Assembly (NCBI GenBank): GCA_963585895.1
Contig: CAUZXS010000203.1
Span: forward strand, 1-64,000
Direction of reading: 5' to 3'
Length of the DNA stretch: 64,000 nt
From: Sepioteuthis lessoniana
Taxonomy: Eukaryota > Mollusca > Cephalopoda > Myopsida > Loliginidae
Shown: positions 43,229 through 54,469 of the stretch, piece after piece
How positions within the stretch are numbered: position 1 is the first letter of the stretch
How the letters are laid out: the number at the start of each line of letters is the position of its first letter
Program-made: the position numbers and the translations under genes
Notes under the pieces: model-generated
The model's input: the letters and a program-made list of their open reading frames with translations, nothing else
Database searches by the model: none
What the model was told of the DNA's origin: nothing

Positions 43229-43411
43229 GTTTAGTTTTTTACCTATGACACCTCTTTTTTGGTCGGGAGAACAATTAATGTATTCAAAGCAATCCAACAG
43301 AGTGAAGTATACGTCATTTTGGAAAATGTTTATTCAAACAGATAGGTTGCAGGAAAAGCCAGAAAATTTCCACGAGTGAGTCGTTTCAAATTGTTCGGGG
43401 CTGCAAAGATT

Positions 43412-43598
43412 GAAGTTTTGTTTCTTTGTTTGATGGCATATCAACCTTCAATGCCATGCTTATAGAATAACAGCAGGGATACCATAGCTGAGAGAATAAA
43501 GAAGTTTATATTGGTCCCAAGTGAACGTAATAGCTCAACTGGAGTTCGAACTCACTTACTTCGATTCTGCACTTTACCGATAACGCTTCGGGGACTCT
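43412..43598 (-). mobile_element. SINE-A, diverged copy
   Basis: Minus strand: GAGTTCGAACTCCAGTTGAG (B box), CACTTGGGACCAATATAAAC, CAGCTATGGTATCCC, and tail GAAGGTTGATATGCCATC with AAACAAAG. The A-box side ends CCGAAGCGTTATCGG next to a (CT)n tract. Confidence 0.75.
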
Positions 43599-43605
43599 AT
43601 CTCTC

Positions 43606-43651
43606 TATCTCTCTCTCTCTCTCTCTCTTTTATATATATATATATATATAT
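43606..43651. repeat. (CT)n(TA)n microsatellite
   Basis: CT changes to TA just before the mariner at 43651, which uses a TA as its target. Confidence 0.95.
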
Positions 43652-43824
43652 GTTGGGCTGAGTCACAAGTAATTTCTGTTTTCTTTAAATGCAAGTTGTA
43701 ACTATGCATTTAAAACTTCTAATTTTTTATACGCAAGCGGAAATTACCTGATTAAAGTGTGACATTTGTCATTTTATTTCAATAGTGAAAAAATAATTTA
43801 ATCTATGATCCCCTGCCCTTAAAG

Positions 43825-43889
43825 TGTATATTCCACATTTAAGTTTGTGGGTGTTTTAAACACCCACAAACTTAAATGTGGAATATACA
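43825..43889. repeat. Perfect 65-bp palindrome inside the mariner leader
   Basis: Two 32-bp perfect arms around T43857; centre GTGTTTTAAACAC, the same TTT-T-AAA core as the 40414 palindrome. Confidence 0.97.
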
Positions 43890-43950
43890 ATAATAAAAAC
43901 ATATGGAATGTACAATAATAAAAAATGTGGAATATACAATAATAAAAACG
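43876..43950. repeat. Three tandem units of about 27 bp
   Basis: TGTGGAATATACAATAATAA then AAAAC, repeated with small changes (GGAATGTACAATAATAAAAA). It overlaps the right arm of the palindrome. Confidence 0.85.
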
Positions 43951-44889
43951 CTAGAGAAACAGCTAAGAAAATTTGTAGTGTTTATGGTCAATTTATCATT
44001 AACGATTCCCCAACCCGAAACTGGATTTTAAAGTTTCATTTGTGCAATACGTCATTGAGAAATGAACCCAGACCAGGACGCTCATCAAACTCCGATTAAG
44101 ATGTTTATTGTGGAATACAATCCGTACATAAGTACTCGAGAATTAGAATTTGACACACCATGAAACAATCTGCCGCTACTTGAAAAAAAAGATAGGAAAA
44201 ATGAGCGAGCTGGGCGTTTGGCTTCCTCTCTTACTTAGCGAGAAGAATAAGAAAGATCGCATATTCAAAGTAACAAGTTTTCTCTCGAGGCAGAGAAATA
44301 ATTCGTTTCTCAAGAATATCGTAACAGGTGAAGAAAAATGTTAAACACCAAAGGCAATGGGTTAACAAGGATGGATCTCTGCGAACTACCCAAAAGTTGT
44401 AGCTTCATGGTGGGATCACTACCGTATTATTAATTTTGAGTTTTTAAACTGCTATCAGACAATCAGTGCAGATTTATACTCTCAACACCTGCAATGTGTG
44501 CATGAAAACGCCCGGCAGTTGTTAATTGAAGAAATGTTGTGTTTCTCCATGAATACGCAAAGCCATATTCAGCAAGAATCATGCAAGAAAACATTCGATT
44601 TTGACTTTACTGTCCTATCCCCATCCACCATATTCGCCAGACCACGCACCAAGTGATTGCCATCTTTTTCGTTCTTAAAAAGTGCTCTGATAAGGTGAAA
44701 ACGCTTATGAAAAACTTGAGCTGAAAATCAGCTGAATTTTACTTGAGAGGAATCAACAAGCTACTTGATGAATGGCAAGTAGTGATTTAAAATAATGGTG
44801 GAGATACGACTGATCGAAATTAACTCATTGTTAAATTATTGAGGAATTAAATATATTTTCTAAAATAGAAATTATTTATGATTCAAGCC

Positions 44890-45005
44890 AATATATATAT
44901 ATATATATATAATATTAACCTATATTTAGAACCACTCGGTTAAGAGTGAACCTTGGAGTAATAACAGTAAAAGGGCTGAAGTCAGTGTATTCTAGGCACT
45001 GACGA
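44890..45005 (-). mobile_element. (AT)n and TVH head remnant
   Basis: AT 44890-44912. Then CACTCGGTTAAGAGTGAACC, TTGGAGTAATAACAGTAAA and AGTCAGTGTATTCTAGGC match the TVH head weakly. Confidence 0.4.
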
Positions 45006-45187
45006 GGGTTAAAATGATCTTGAGGTGGCGTAAATCTACATTATAGCTTGAAAACTCTTGGAAATAACAAGATGAATTCGTTTTTCTAATCCCTCGAGAG
45101 ATTATGATCACAATTTAGAATAGATTAAGAAATTGCTTTTTTTTTTTCTTATTTAACGATCAATTCTTATAAAAAACGATTTCAAGA

Positions 45188-45412
45188 AATTTTGGTTTGG
45201 TATCTTTGTATCATAGCATATCAATCTTCGTGGGATACCTAAAGCTGAAGATTTTAGAAGAACAGGTACGATGCGATTTAACTCATAGTTGCAGGGAAAA
45301 GTCGGTTCATAAAACTCCCGAAGATATTCATGCAAAAGTGAAAGTAATACTGTGATTGTAGTTTGAACTCACCTACACCGAGACCACAGTCAAGACGGTC
45401 TCAATTCTTTCA
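45188..45412 (-). mobile_element. SINE-A, diverged copy
   Basis: Minus strand: GAGTTCAAACTACAATCAC, CACTTTTGCATGAATATC, CAACTATGAGTTAAATCGC, CTGTTCTTCTAAAATC, and tail AAGATTGATATGCTATG with ACCAAACC. Confidence 0.75.
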
Positions 45413-45506
45413 CTAATATCCAGTTTTCTCAGTCTTTTTCGCAGTATTTCGGCACCGTTCTTTGGACAACAACTAAATATGATATCACTTTTACATTATC
45501 ATATTT

Positions 45507-45690
45507 ACCAACCCCTCCACTCGGGCAGGATATGACACGGGGTTAATTTTTAAACGGAGTTTAACAGGTTTGAATTCAGAGTTTTCCTTCTCCAAGACTA
45601 GTTGCCTTACCAAGGCTGGAGAACCTAGTCTGCCCTACTATTTACCCATAGATGGAGGGAGAACGATTGGATTCATACCTTTGATTTTCA
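45507..45690 (-). mobile_element. SINE-B, 3' half
   Basis: Minus strand: central domain CTCCATCTATGGGTAAATAG, ACTAGGTTCTCCAGCCTTGG, AGTCTTGGAGAAGGAAAAC, and 3' end GAGTGGAGGGGTTGG. It stops in the central domain at 45690 (5' truncated). Confidence 0.8.
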
Positions 45691-45699
45691 CACGGTGTT

Positions 45700-45850
45700 T
45701 CGCTGAAATGGCAAAATCCACTAAACAGCAAGTCTTTTTTTTCTTTCTTTTTTTTTTTTTTGTTAATTATCACAAGGTCTGGTCTTCTGTCCTGGAATTG
45801 GTAATCTGTTTTTTTTTTTTTTTTCAAAATCTCTGAGAATTTTATACATA
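45700..45850 (-). pseudogene. RLE-type LINE, endonuclease motif piece
   Basis: Minus strand: TDYQFQDRRPDLVIINKKKK. PDLVxINKK is the restriction-like endonuclease PD-D/E-X-K region of this LINE family. It is followed by FSGFCHFSETPCENQR-like decayed sequence. Confidence 0.7.
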
Positions 45851-45894
45851 TCATTCTCAAGGACAGATTATGGAGAGCACATGTACAAATTTAA

Positions 45895-46010
45895 CTCCTT
45901 GTGAGCTTTGCAGTTTTAACGTGAAGTTTTTCACTGAAGTCTGAATGATAACAAATCACTAAGTTCTCCAGGACTCTCCAAAGTATTCTAGCTGATCTTC
46001 ACGGTTAACG
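45895..46010 (-). pseudogene. RLE-type LINE, C-terminal tip
   Basis: Minus strand: AGAATACTTTGGAGAGTCC (ARILWRVLE-like) to GCAAAGCTCACAAGGAGTT. It lies 5' of the endonuclease piece although it belongs 3' of it, so two copies are juxtaposed. Confidence 0.55.
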
Positions 46011-46134
46011 ATTCACCTTGGATTGCTTAAAGAAGAAAACTCGGCGTTTTTTTTTTCAGGAAATTAATCTTTTTTTTTTATTTTGTACAGATTGTCTTCG
46101 AATAGGGAACTTCGCGAGAAAACCCGGAGAGCGA

Positions 46135-46265
46135 AAATGAATACTACTTTACTGATAGCTGAAAGAAAACAGTTGGAGTCATGTCTTTCCTAAAGGTATT
46201 AATAGATATAGGAATGCAAACAGCTTTGTCCAGAACTTTAACTCCAAGACTAGTAATTGTATTGT
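46135..46265 (-). mobile_element. SINE-B, head and central fragment
   Basis: Minus strand: GTTAAAGTTCTGGACAAAG, GCATTCCTATATCTATTAAT, CTTTAGGAAAGACATGACTC, CAGCTATCAGTAAAGTAG. Confidence 0.5.
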
Positions 46266-46269
46266 TAAT

Positions 46270-47360
46270 GACTTTCCTATAGAAATGCATTTAAAATCGG
46301 AAAGAAAAAGATTGTCTTTCATAAATAATTGATACAAACATTACTTGCAAATAGAGCTATTAAGTAAATTCATTGCTAATACGAAATTATTCATTGAATA
46401 AGGGATTTTCTTTTAATAAAAAGAACGATTTTGTTTTTTAAAATGTAAATTCTGGATTATTTGGAATTGGTTTATAGCAAAACATTATTCTGATCACACA
46501 AAAATATTTCTTTTGAGGCTATTCAAAATGCTGGAAAATTAAACTGAGAGCTCTCGACTTGGACAGTGGTTTATTATCAAATTTCGGAGGCCGAAAAGAG
46601 CGAACCATGCGCAATTTTCTGTAAAAATGTCATGTGTAGAGAATAAACAAATTTTATTCAAAAAATGTTTACGTATGGAATAAACATGGGTTAGCCATTA
46701 TGTTATACATGCGAAGCAAGAAATAAATTCAAAATAGGTATGCATTACAAAGATATAAACATGTCTACAGAACAAAAGAAATCTATGGAAAAATTCAATG
46801 TGGGTTATAATTTACTGAAAGGTCTAAAATTCCTTATATTCTGATATTTAATTTTTTCCAATTGAGTAAGGTTGGTGTTGTAATGAGTGTAACAGAACCC
46901 TATTTCCATGTGTTGGCATTTCAATTTTTAGGGCAAGGATTCTTGGGAATTATAGAATTGTGAAAATATGAAACTATTAAGAGCAATATTTGGGTTTTGA
47001 TGTGTGTGTATGAGTGTGCAATACACAGCACCTATACAACAGACTTAATTATGTATTTTTATTTACTTAAATATTTTCAATAAGAATATTCGTGATTTAA
47101 TAAAAGACAGCCCATGGAAGAAAAACACTGACTTTCCAGTTAGGAAAAGGTCCTGGGTGCAGCAATCAGGAAAAAGGTCATGTTAACAGTCTTCAAGGAT
47201 ATAAAAGAACCCATCACTATAAATTTCCTTGGAAAAAGTGCAGCGGTAAATAGAACTTTCTATTGCCAACTCCTTTGGGAAAATTCACTTTATTTATGGA
47301 ATTTTCATTGTATTTTCACAATAGAAATGTACTGAAGATTTTATAAAAGATTCACAAAAA
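46270..47360. other. No recognisable feature
   Basis: About 1.1 kb of unassigned AT-rich DNA. Confidence 0.5.
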
Positions 47361-47364
47361 TTCA

Positions 47365-47418
47365 GAAAGTTTGAATTTTTATTCAATGGTATACCATTGA
47401 ATAAAAATTCAAACTTTC
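47365..47418. repeat. Perfect 54-bp palindrome at the SINE-A tail
   Basis: Two 27-bp perfect arms around GGTATACC (47388-47395). It occupies the place where the tail of the adjacent SINE-A should be. Confidence 0.97.
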
Positions 47419-47630
47419 AAGCTTCGTTGAATATTTAATACCAAAGCCATCTTTCTAGAAGAACATCAATGATATTATTTAGCCCATAGCTGGGAGTGAT
47501 ATGGAATTTTCATACTTTTCCTGCGGGTATTAGTCCGAAAGTGATCGTTATAGAAGAACTGGAGTTCAAACTCTTTTACTTCAATGCTGCAGTCCAGCAA
47601 GTTAACTATTACGCCACAGAGATTCCCCTC
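47412..47630 (-). mobile_element. SINE-A, tail replaced by palindrome
   Basis: Minus strand: GTGGCGTAATAGTTAAC (A-box region), GAGTTTGAACTCCAGTTC (B box), ACTTTCGGACTAATACCCG, CCAGCTATGGGCTAAATA, TTGATGTTCTTCTAGAAAG, GGTATTAAATATTCAACG. The normal GATATGCCA tail is absent. Confidence 0.8.
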
Positions 47631-48400
47631 AAAATCAGAAGAAAAAAAAAACACTGTCATTTGCCAAGAATTAATGTTCGTGTTACTGATAGAATAGGGC
47701 TATTATAGTCATTAATACCTAGGACCGTAACAACTCTTCATTAAAAGATGGTGTTCTTTAAAATCAAATATGCCAGATTTTTATCATTTCTTATCGATCA
47801 ATCATGTTATAACCTATCATTTATCACTACACTCAACAACATTTTATCTCTGTAAAACAAAAATAATATGATGTAGCTTTCCAGAACGTGTAACTCATAT
47901 TAATGCAATTTTGATTTTGATTTTTAGTTCAATAGTGTTAGTTATTAGATCATTTCTAATAACAGTCGTTTTCATTGTTTACTGTTTCACTAGAGATAAT
48001 GAGATCCTAATACCTTTGGTTTAAATGAAAATTAACTTTTTATTTAAAAAATTATTACAGGTGTTCTAATTGCAGGAATAAAAAATATATATTTCTAATG
48101 ATCTTTACTAGAGAAATAAACGGAAAATCTCAAAGAAATGTACTAACCCTGGCAACAATTAATAGATTTAGCACACTGAGAGAATGTTTACGAACGTTTT
48201 TTTTTTATTTTGCTGTAAATAAATTAATAACGATTTTAGTTAATAGCTGAACATTCTGGTTTCATAAAATATACTTTATATTAACTAGCTGAGATTATTT
48301 AATCCTATATATTTTTCAAAGTTATGCAGGGAAAATCCGAACGTATAATCCAATATTGAGGAAAAAATTATGGAATTCATTGAGGAAAAATTATGGAATT
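47631..48400. other. Unassigned; one 24-bp tandem duplication
   Basis: GGAAAAAATTATGGAATTCA repeats at about 48358 and 48383. Otherwise nothing recognised. Confidence 0.5.
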
Positions 48401-48404
48401 CATT

Positions 48405-48930
48405 GACGTAATAATTAAAATCAGTACTTAGTTGCCCATCTTCAAGCTTTTATGACAGCCTTACTTATTTCAGATCTGAATTTTCCGAATTGAAAGTAAT
48501 ATTCTTTATCAAAGTGGTTCCAAATTTCTCAAATAGAAGTTAATATATCTTTGTTTGACGGAGCCCTCCTATGAGCCTTTTTAAAAAATTTCCGCCTTTA
48601 ATTTTCAGTTGGGTTTAAATCCAAAACTGTTTGCTAGCCATGTCATTGATTTTATAAGCCTTTCCAGAAGGAAAACTGTTATCATCTTTGCTCGACGAAA
48701 AAATACATTATCATCCTTAAAAATAACTTCATCACCACCTAACCAATTTTCTATTAGTTAAATAAGAAAATTATTTCGGATCGTAATGTACAAATGTGCA
48801 TTGATTGATCTCTCCCTTGATCCTTTAAATGAAATGCAAATCCATTTCATCTGTTATTTGGGGAATTGACTTTGTTTGCTTCAGGCAGTCATCTTTATAC
48901 ATTTCCTTTGAACGACACTTGGCAAAATCA
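48405..48930 (-). pseudogene. Tc1-type transposase relic
   Basis: Minus-strand fragments in shifting frames: VLDLNPTEN (about 48625-48605; the DLNPxEN signature around the third catalytic residue), RAPSNKDILTSI (about 48570-48535), EIWNHFDKE, and SEISKAVIKA (about 48470-48445), which matches the usual Tc1 C-terminal pattern. Stops and a frameshift right at DLNP. No terminal repeats were found, and the N-terminal DNA-binding half is not recognisable. Confidence 0.65.
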
Positions 48931-49074
48931 GGAAGAAATGTATTGTTTGAAGTACGTAGTTACACTTATTACTGACAGACAAGGACTATTAAATGTAAAT
49001 GTGTTACTAATGATATAACTGAAAACATTACCAACAGAATATGACTATTACATAATAATATAAATATATGTAAA

Positions 49075-49309
49075 TTTGGCGACCTTCGTCGAGGATGACC
49101 CGAACGCTCCCATTTCAATAGCTACTACACCGAAGTGTAGGGGAGGGTACTACTCCATGCCTTTACCTTTGAAAGGTACCTTATAATGCTGAGTGTAAAG
49201 CAAGGAGGTATCAAGTACCATTCTTTGAGTCTTTGGTATGACTCGACCTGAGATTGAATCCCAGTCTCCCGGGTCATAGGGGAACACTCTACCACTAAGC
49301 CAATATTTA
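49075..49309 (-). mobile_element. SINE-C with intact A and B boxes
   Basis: Minus strand: A box TGGCTTAGTGGTAGAG (matching the TRGYNNARNNG consensus), B box GGGATTCAATCTCAGGTCG, GGTACTTGATACCTCC, AAAGGCATGGAGTAGTACCC, CTTCGGTGTAGTAGCTATTG, and 3' end GACGAAGGTCGCCAAA. Confidence 0.85.
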
Positions 49310-49548
49310 GGTTTGGTTTCTTTGTTTAATGGCATATCAACTCTTTGTAGGTTATTTAATGCCAAAGCCGTTCTCTTAGAAGAACAGTAGTGGTACTATT
49401 TAACCCATAGCTGGGAGGATAAGGGGGTTCATACCTTTCCCAAGAGTATTTGCCCGAAAGTGAACATAATAGCGCGACTGGAGTACGAACTCACGTACTA
49501 CGATTCCGCAGTCTATCCCTTTAACTATTACACCACGAGGCCACCCAG
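49310..49548 (-). mobile_element. SINE-A inserted at the head of SINE-C, 15-bp target duplication
   Basis: 239 bp, complete from GGCCTCGTGGTGTAATAG to tail ACCAAACC. The duplication CTAAGCCAATATTTA occurs at 49295-49309 and 49549-49563 with no mismatch. This copy is the best guide to the SINE-A ends: TCGGGCAAATACTCTTGGG, AAAGGTATGAACCCC, CTCCCAGCTATGGGTTAAAT, then the 3' tail. Confidence 0.95.
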
Positions 49549-49769
49549 CTAAGCCAATATTTAAATTAATTATCCGATAGAAATGTGTGGAGAAGGATTT
49601 TTTTTCTGAAAGAGATTTCTAAACATAAGTCATTTTTTCAAAAATGTCATTGTTATTGGTTAGGTATTAATACGAGGGTTACTAAGAAAATGTCATTATT
49701 ATTTGAGCAACTCTGGTATCCGGTAAGGTATAAAATATAAACAAACGAACGCTACTGCTGCTGCTGCTG

Positions 49770-49860
49770 ACGTGATACGCTTGTTGGCCGAGCAGTCTGA
49801 TACTAAGTCTAACGTAAAGTTGGGCGGGTTTCGATCCCAGCTTCAAGCGTCCTACGTGTC
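49770..49860 (+). other. tRNA-like sequence, degraded
   Basis: TTGGCCGAGCAGTCTGATAC and GGCGGGTTTCGATCCCAGC resemble A- and B-box regions of a class II (Ser/Leu-like) tRNA, but arms do not pair convincingly. Probably another SINE head rather than a functional tRNA. Confidence 0.3.
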
Positions 49861-49911
49861 TAGCCACACTAAAGAGTTGTGATACAACGAAACAGTCAAT
49901 CTGTGGATGAC

Positions 49912-49912
<1 letters not shown>

Positions 49913-49945
<33 letters not shown>
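49913..49945. repeat. (TA)n(TG)n microsatellite
   Basis: TA to TG switch at about 49929. Confidence 0.9.
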
Positions 49946-49949
49946 CGTA

Positions 49950-51105
49950 TGCGTAAGCACACATACTATCCCTGCAGAAATGACTGAATCAACACACTTA
50001 GAGGAAATTTATTTAGGTTTTTTATTTAGCAGTAAATAAACCAATAACAGATTCGATGCAAAACATCGGTCTTTAATAGCTGAACATTATGGTTTCCTAG
50101 AATATTCCTTTTAGAAACTAAATTAGATTATTCAAATTAATGGTAGAATCTTTTCCTAAGCCATGCACAGAAAAATATAAATCTTTACCGGGGGTATTAC
50201 AAAAACATACATACCACAACAATTATGGAAGCAACGAACATCCGATTGCCAAGTATTGACTCATTTGGGTTGTATGCGCCTGTTTGTCTTTGAGATAAAC
50301 AGTTCGACATTCTGTATATAGGCAATGATTCTAAATTCATAATACAAGTACGTGAATTTAAGAAAATATTTCTTGTACTTTGATAATTACTTTAAGAAAT
50401 CCAGACTAAGTTTAGATTCTATTCTTTAATAGAAGCTAAGATCAATCGAGTACTAAAATATCAATAATAATAATAACAATAATAATAATAATAACAATAA
50501 TCCATTGCGATATTTTGGTCTTCCCTTGTAAACTGCCCACTTAACTGTCGGTCTCCTTTTAATGAACAATTGACCCCGATTTAACAGGTTGTGATTTCGA
50601 TCTCTGGCTGAAGAATTTCGAAGTATCTTAAAACTTTCTGATGCAGATAGATCTAATAATTGAATCTGTAAAAGTATATCAATTGTTCCGATTGCTTTGC
50701 TTGAAGGAAGGTCGGTCGGAAGATTAATCCCTATTAAGCTGCCTATTATGTCAGGTTCTTTAAATATATTTGATTACCGCCTATATTAATAGCCACGGAG
50801 AGTGTACTTGTCTATCCTCTATAGACAGTCAAACTGTTTCATCTAGATGCTACCAAATTGGTTATGCATACTTGCTGGGTCCAATGAAAAGTTTTAGTGT
50901 AAAAAAATTACTTCTCGAAGGGAAATAGAGTTCTCATCGAGAAAGTGTCCCCAGCAATAAACAATAATTAGACATGTTGCTGCAAGGCGTAACTGATTTG
51001 GGGAATTTAAGATTGCAAACTTTAAAAAAAATCTTAATGAATCATTTAACTAAAATAATTATTCACATTTAATTAAACAAAATTAATTTATTTTAAAGAA
51101 AAATT
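49950..51105. other. Mostly unassigned; (AAT)n at 50463-50500
   Basis: Imperfect AAT/AAC repeats at 50463-50500. Possible weak SINE-B decay around 50530-50770. No gene. Confidence 0.45.
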
Positions 51106-51109
51106 AACT

Positions 51110-51350
51110 GCCTTATGAGAATGATTCTCGTTTAATTAGTCATCAATGATACAATTAATTACTAATTTGGTTTATTAAACATTACTAATTAAGTGTATAC
51201 CTACTTAAGTTTGATTAAACATTACTAATTAAATTTATAACTAATTAACTTTATTTAGCATTACTAATTCATTTTACGACTTATTGAGTTTTATTTGATA
51301 TTAGTAATTAAGTTTATTACTAATTAAAGTTAATTGAATATCGGTAGTAA
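51110..51350. repeat. Diverged tandem repeat, about 50-55-bp units
   Basis: Recurring ATTACTAATTAA and AGTTTGATTAAACATTACTA blocks about every 50-55 bp, four or five units. Confidence 0.65.
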
Positions 51351-51584
51351 CTTGAACTGAATATCTAAAATATTATACTTTTTATCTGGATTAACAATTC
51401 AAAAGAAGACAAAAAAATATATAAATTTTAATCAAAATTTTTTAAAGATTTATTTCATTTTTCAATAATCTTTAAAAAAATCTTGACTTTTTCCAGAACT
51501 AAATTGAGTACATAAAATGATGCATGAATACAATTAATAAATTTAGTTTCATTCATATAAATTTACCTTTGTAACTTTGACATT

Positions 51585-51880
51585 TTAGAAGATTGTAACC
51601 GTTTAGGATGACCTTTTAGAAGATTTTAACTGTTTAGGATGACCTTTTTAGAAGATTGTATCCGTTTAGGATGACCTTTTAGAAGATTGTAACCGTTTAT
51701 GATGACCTTTTAGAAGATTGTAAATGCTTAGGATGACCTTTTAGAAGATTGTAACCGTTTAGGATTACTTTTTAGAAAATTGTAACTGGTTAGGATGACA
51801 TTTTAGAAGATTGTAACCGTTTACTATGACCTTTTAAAAGATTTTTACCGTTTAGTATGATCTACAAGAAGATTGTAAAA
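51585..51880. repeat. 31-bp minisatellite, about nine units
   Basis: Unit TTTTAGAAGATTGTAACC then GTTTAGGATGACC. Divergence rises towards the right end. Confidence 0.95.
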
Positions 51881-51884
51881 TAGA

Positions 51885-52475
51885 TATTCCTAAGAAAAAA
51901 TGAAACAGTGTTGAAAGTAAATATCAAAACTATAAAAAAGAAACATTCATTTTTTTTAAGTAATGCCAATTTTACTATCTTCAGAAGGTGTATCTTTATA
52001 TCTCATGATGTAACAATGCAACATTGAATTTTGGGGGGTGATTTTTTTTTAGTTTTCTTTAGGATTTATATTACAAAAATAAAATGCTTAATCCGAAAAA
52101 AATATTTTTCAAATGAAAAAAGTAAGCGAAAAAAATGTAATAATTCTTTCCATTCTTTTAACGCTAATAGGGCTTCATTTCCAATAAATTGATGTCATTT
52201 ACAGAGTTAAAGAAAGCAAACGTCTTTTATATATCTTTTTTTTTTCTTAGATTAAACATTGCCAAGAATTTTTATTTTCATTTTTAAAAATGATGTTTAT
52301 GTTTGTAGTTTAAAGTGTTTTAAAAAAGATTTCGTCCATCTTTTTATCAAATAAAATGACCTCTTCGTGGTTTGCACTCTGACATCTAACTTAGAAAATA
52401 TCTTGATTAAAAGTCATTGCGAAAATATTGAATGTAATTATAATTCATTATTGCTTGATTAAAAAATAATAATTT
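51885..52475. other. No recognisable feature
   Basis: AT-rich unassigned sequence. Confidence 0.5.
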
Positions 52476-52479
52476 CATG

Positions 52480-52810
52480 CTTTCTCTTTTTCTTTTTGTC
52501 TTTCTTTTTCTTCCTTTTGAAGCGAAATCGTTCTCGATAAACAAACGGAACATAAATTCTACACAATATTTCTAATAAGTCAAATGACGTAATTCAAAAC
52601 AACAACCGCTGATTCACTAATTAAACGGCCAACTTTTTCTTATTTTACAAATTTTCCCTAGGTTTTTGTATTTTGCATTTTTAAACATCCATCGTTGATT
52701 TAACATCACTAATATCATCCCTCATTGTCCTGATGATGGTTCACTAGAACCGAAACGCTACAGAGTCGACTTTGCTTAATAAATCTCTCCTTCTACTTGT
52801 TATCAAGTTT
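52480..52810 (+). repeat. Repeat P, second copy, with hammerhead-like motif at 52725-52770
   Basis: Reverse complement of the repeat P pieces at 33870-35860. Towards its right end: CTGATGA (52730-52736), stem II GGTTC-ACTA-GAACC (52738-52751), GAAA (52752-52755), a C-G closed loop and GTC (52765-52767), then GAC opposite GTC (52727-52729) as a three-pair stem I. One extra U separates the core from stem II, so activity is doubtful. It runs into (CA)n at 52816. Confidence 0.55.
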
Positions 52811-52812
52811 TC

Positions 52813-52990
<178 letters not shown>

Positions 52991-52999
52991 CTGTATTTC

Positions 53000-53573
<574 letters not shown>

Positions 53574-53574
53574 G

Positions 53575-53814
53575 AACAAAAGTGATAAAACAAAGAGGAA
53601 TATTTCTTTTATGTTATTTTTTAATGTTCTCGAAGGTTTTGAAAGAACTTTACTTTTGATTTTACATATCCAATTGTTGAGAAAATTATTTTCTAGTATC
53701 TAAGTATCTTCACCTGATCTTTATATATCTGCTGTAAGGATACTAGTACTTTTTCATTTGGGAGGTATATATTAAGTCCAGTTTGAACTTGAATATATGC
53801 TTCTCTAATGTGGT
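53575..53814. other. No recognisable feature
   Basis: Unassigned spacer. Confidence 0.5.
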
Positions 53815-54245
53815 CTTGTAGTAGACTAAACTGTTATCAATTAGAATAATATTATTGCATAAGAATACTTGAAACCATCCAACAGTGTGTAAATTATTTT
53901 ATTAGATTGGAATATTTGATACCATATAACCATGTGCACAATATCTTTATTCATGATAGTGACTTGATGCTATGATTGTTTAATAAGGATTATTATTACT
54001 TTCTTGGAACAATATAACTATGTGCAAATAAATGACTATTATTAAACAGAAATAATTACTTAAAAGCATATAATTGTTTATATTAAATAAGAATACTTTA
54101 TATCATATAACGACGTGCAAAAACACTTAAGAAACAACTACACAATAAATGAATGCATATAAATGTATAATGAATGCAGTTTCTTAGCCTATATGCGTAA
54201 AATTACCCTAAACGGATTGATATGCCATTAAAATCAATCTATGAC
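53815..54245 (+). mobile_element. TVH variant, VNTR and tail
   Basis: Tandem units with GGAATATTTGATACCATATAA and GTGTGTAAATTATTTTATTAG (53870-54170), then the tail GATTGATATGCCATTAAAAT (54210-54230). No head recognised. Confidence 0.55.
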
Positions 54246-54374
54246 TTCAATCTGAGGAATATCTTGGGTATTTAATTACATTTATTCGTAAGGTGAAAAC
54301 CTTTATAAATATATATTACTCAGGCTGAGAACCTACGTGCTCTTCAAATTACCAACTTTTGATCAGAAAAACCA

Positions 54375-54465
54375 GTGTTTTTTTGTTTTGTTTTTTTTTG
54401 TTGTTGTTGTTGCTATTTATTTGTTTGTTTTTTTGTTTTGTTTTTTTGTTTTTTGTTTTTTTTTT
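54375..54465. repeat. T/G-rich low-complexity tract
   Basis: TTTTTTG-type repeats; the F/L/V-rich frames across it are artefacts. Confidence 0.9.
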
Positions 54466-54469
54466 GCTA

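Larger units (their letters stand above)
43651..44890 (+). mobile_element. Full-length dead mariner of a second subfamily
   Basis: Left end TGTTGGGCTGAGTCACAAG with TAATTTCTGTTTT (43651-43683). The right end is its complement, AGAAATTATTTATGATTC followed by AAGCC (44867-44889). TA at both edges. Plus-strand transposase in pieces: AKKICSVYGQFIINDSPTRN, DTSLRNEPRPGRSSN-like, RYLKKKIGKMSELGVWLPLL, SEKNKKDRIFKVTSFLSRQ, VTGEEKC (first catalytic Asp of TGDEKW replaced by Glu), and YSPDHAPSDCHLF (third Asp kept). Stops at 44341 and elsewhere. A 65-bp palindrome and a 27-bp triplication lie in the 5' leader. Confidence 0.9.

Noticed and set aside
49770..49860. Functional tRNA gene
   Set aside because: A- and B-box-like words present but acceptor and anticodon arms do not pair; SINE-like context.
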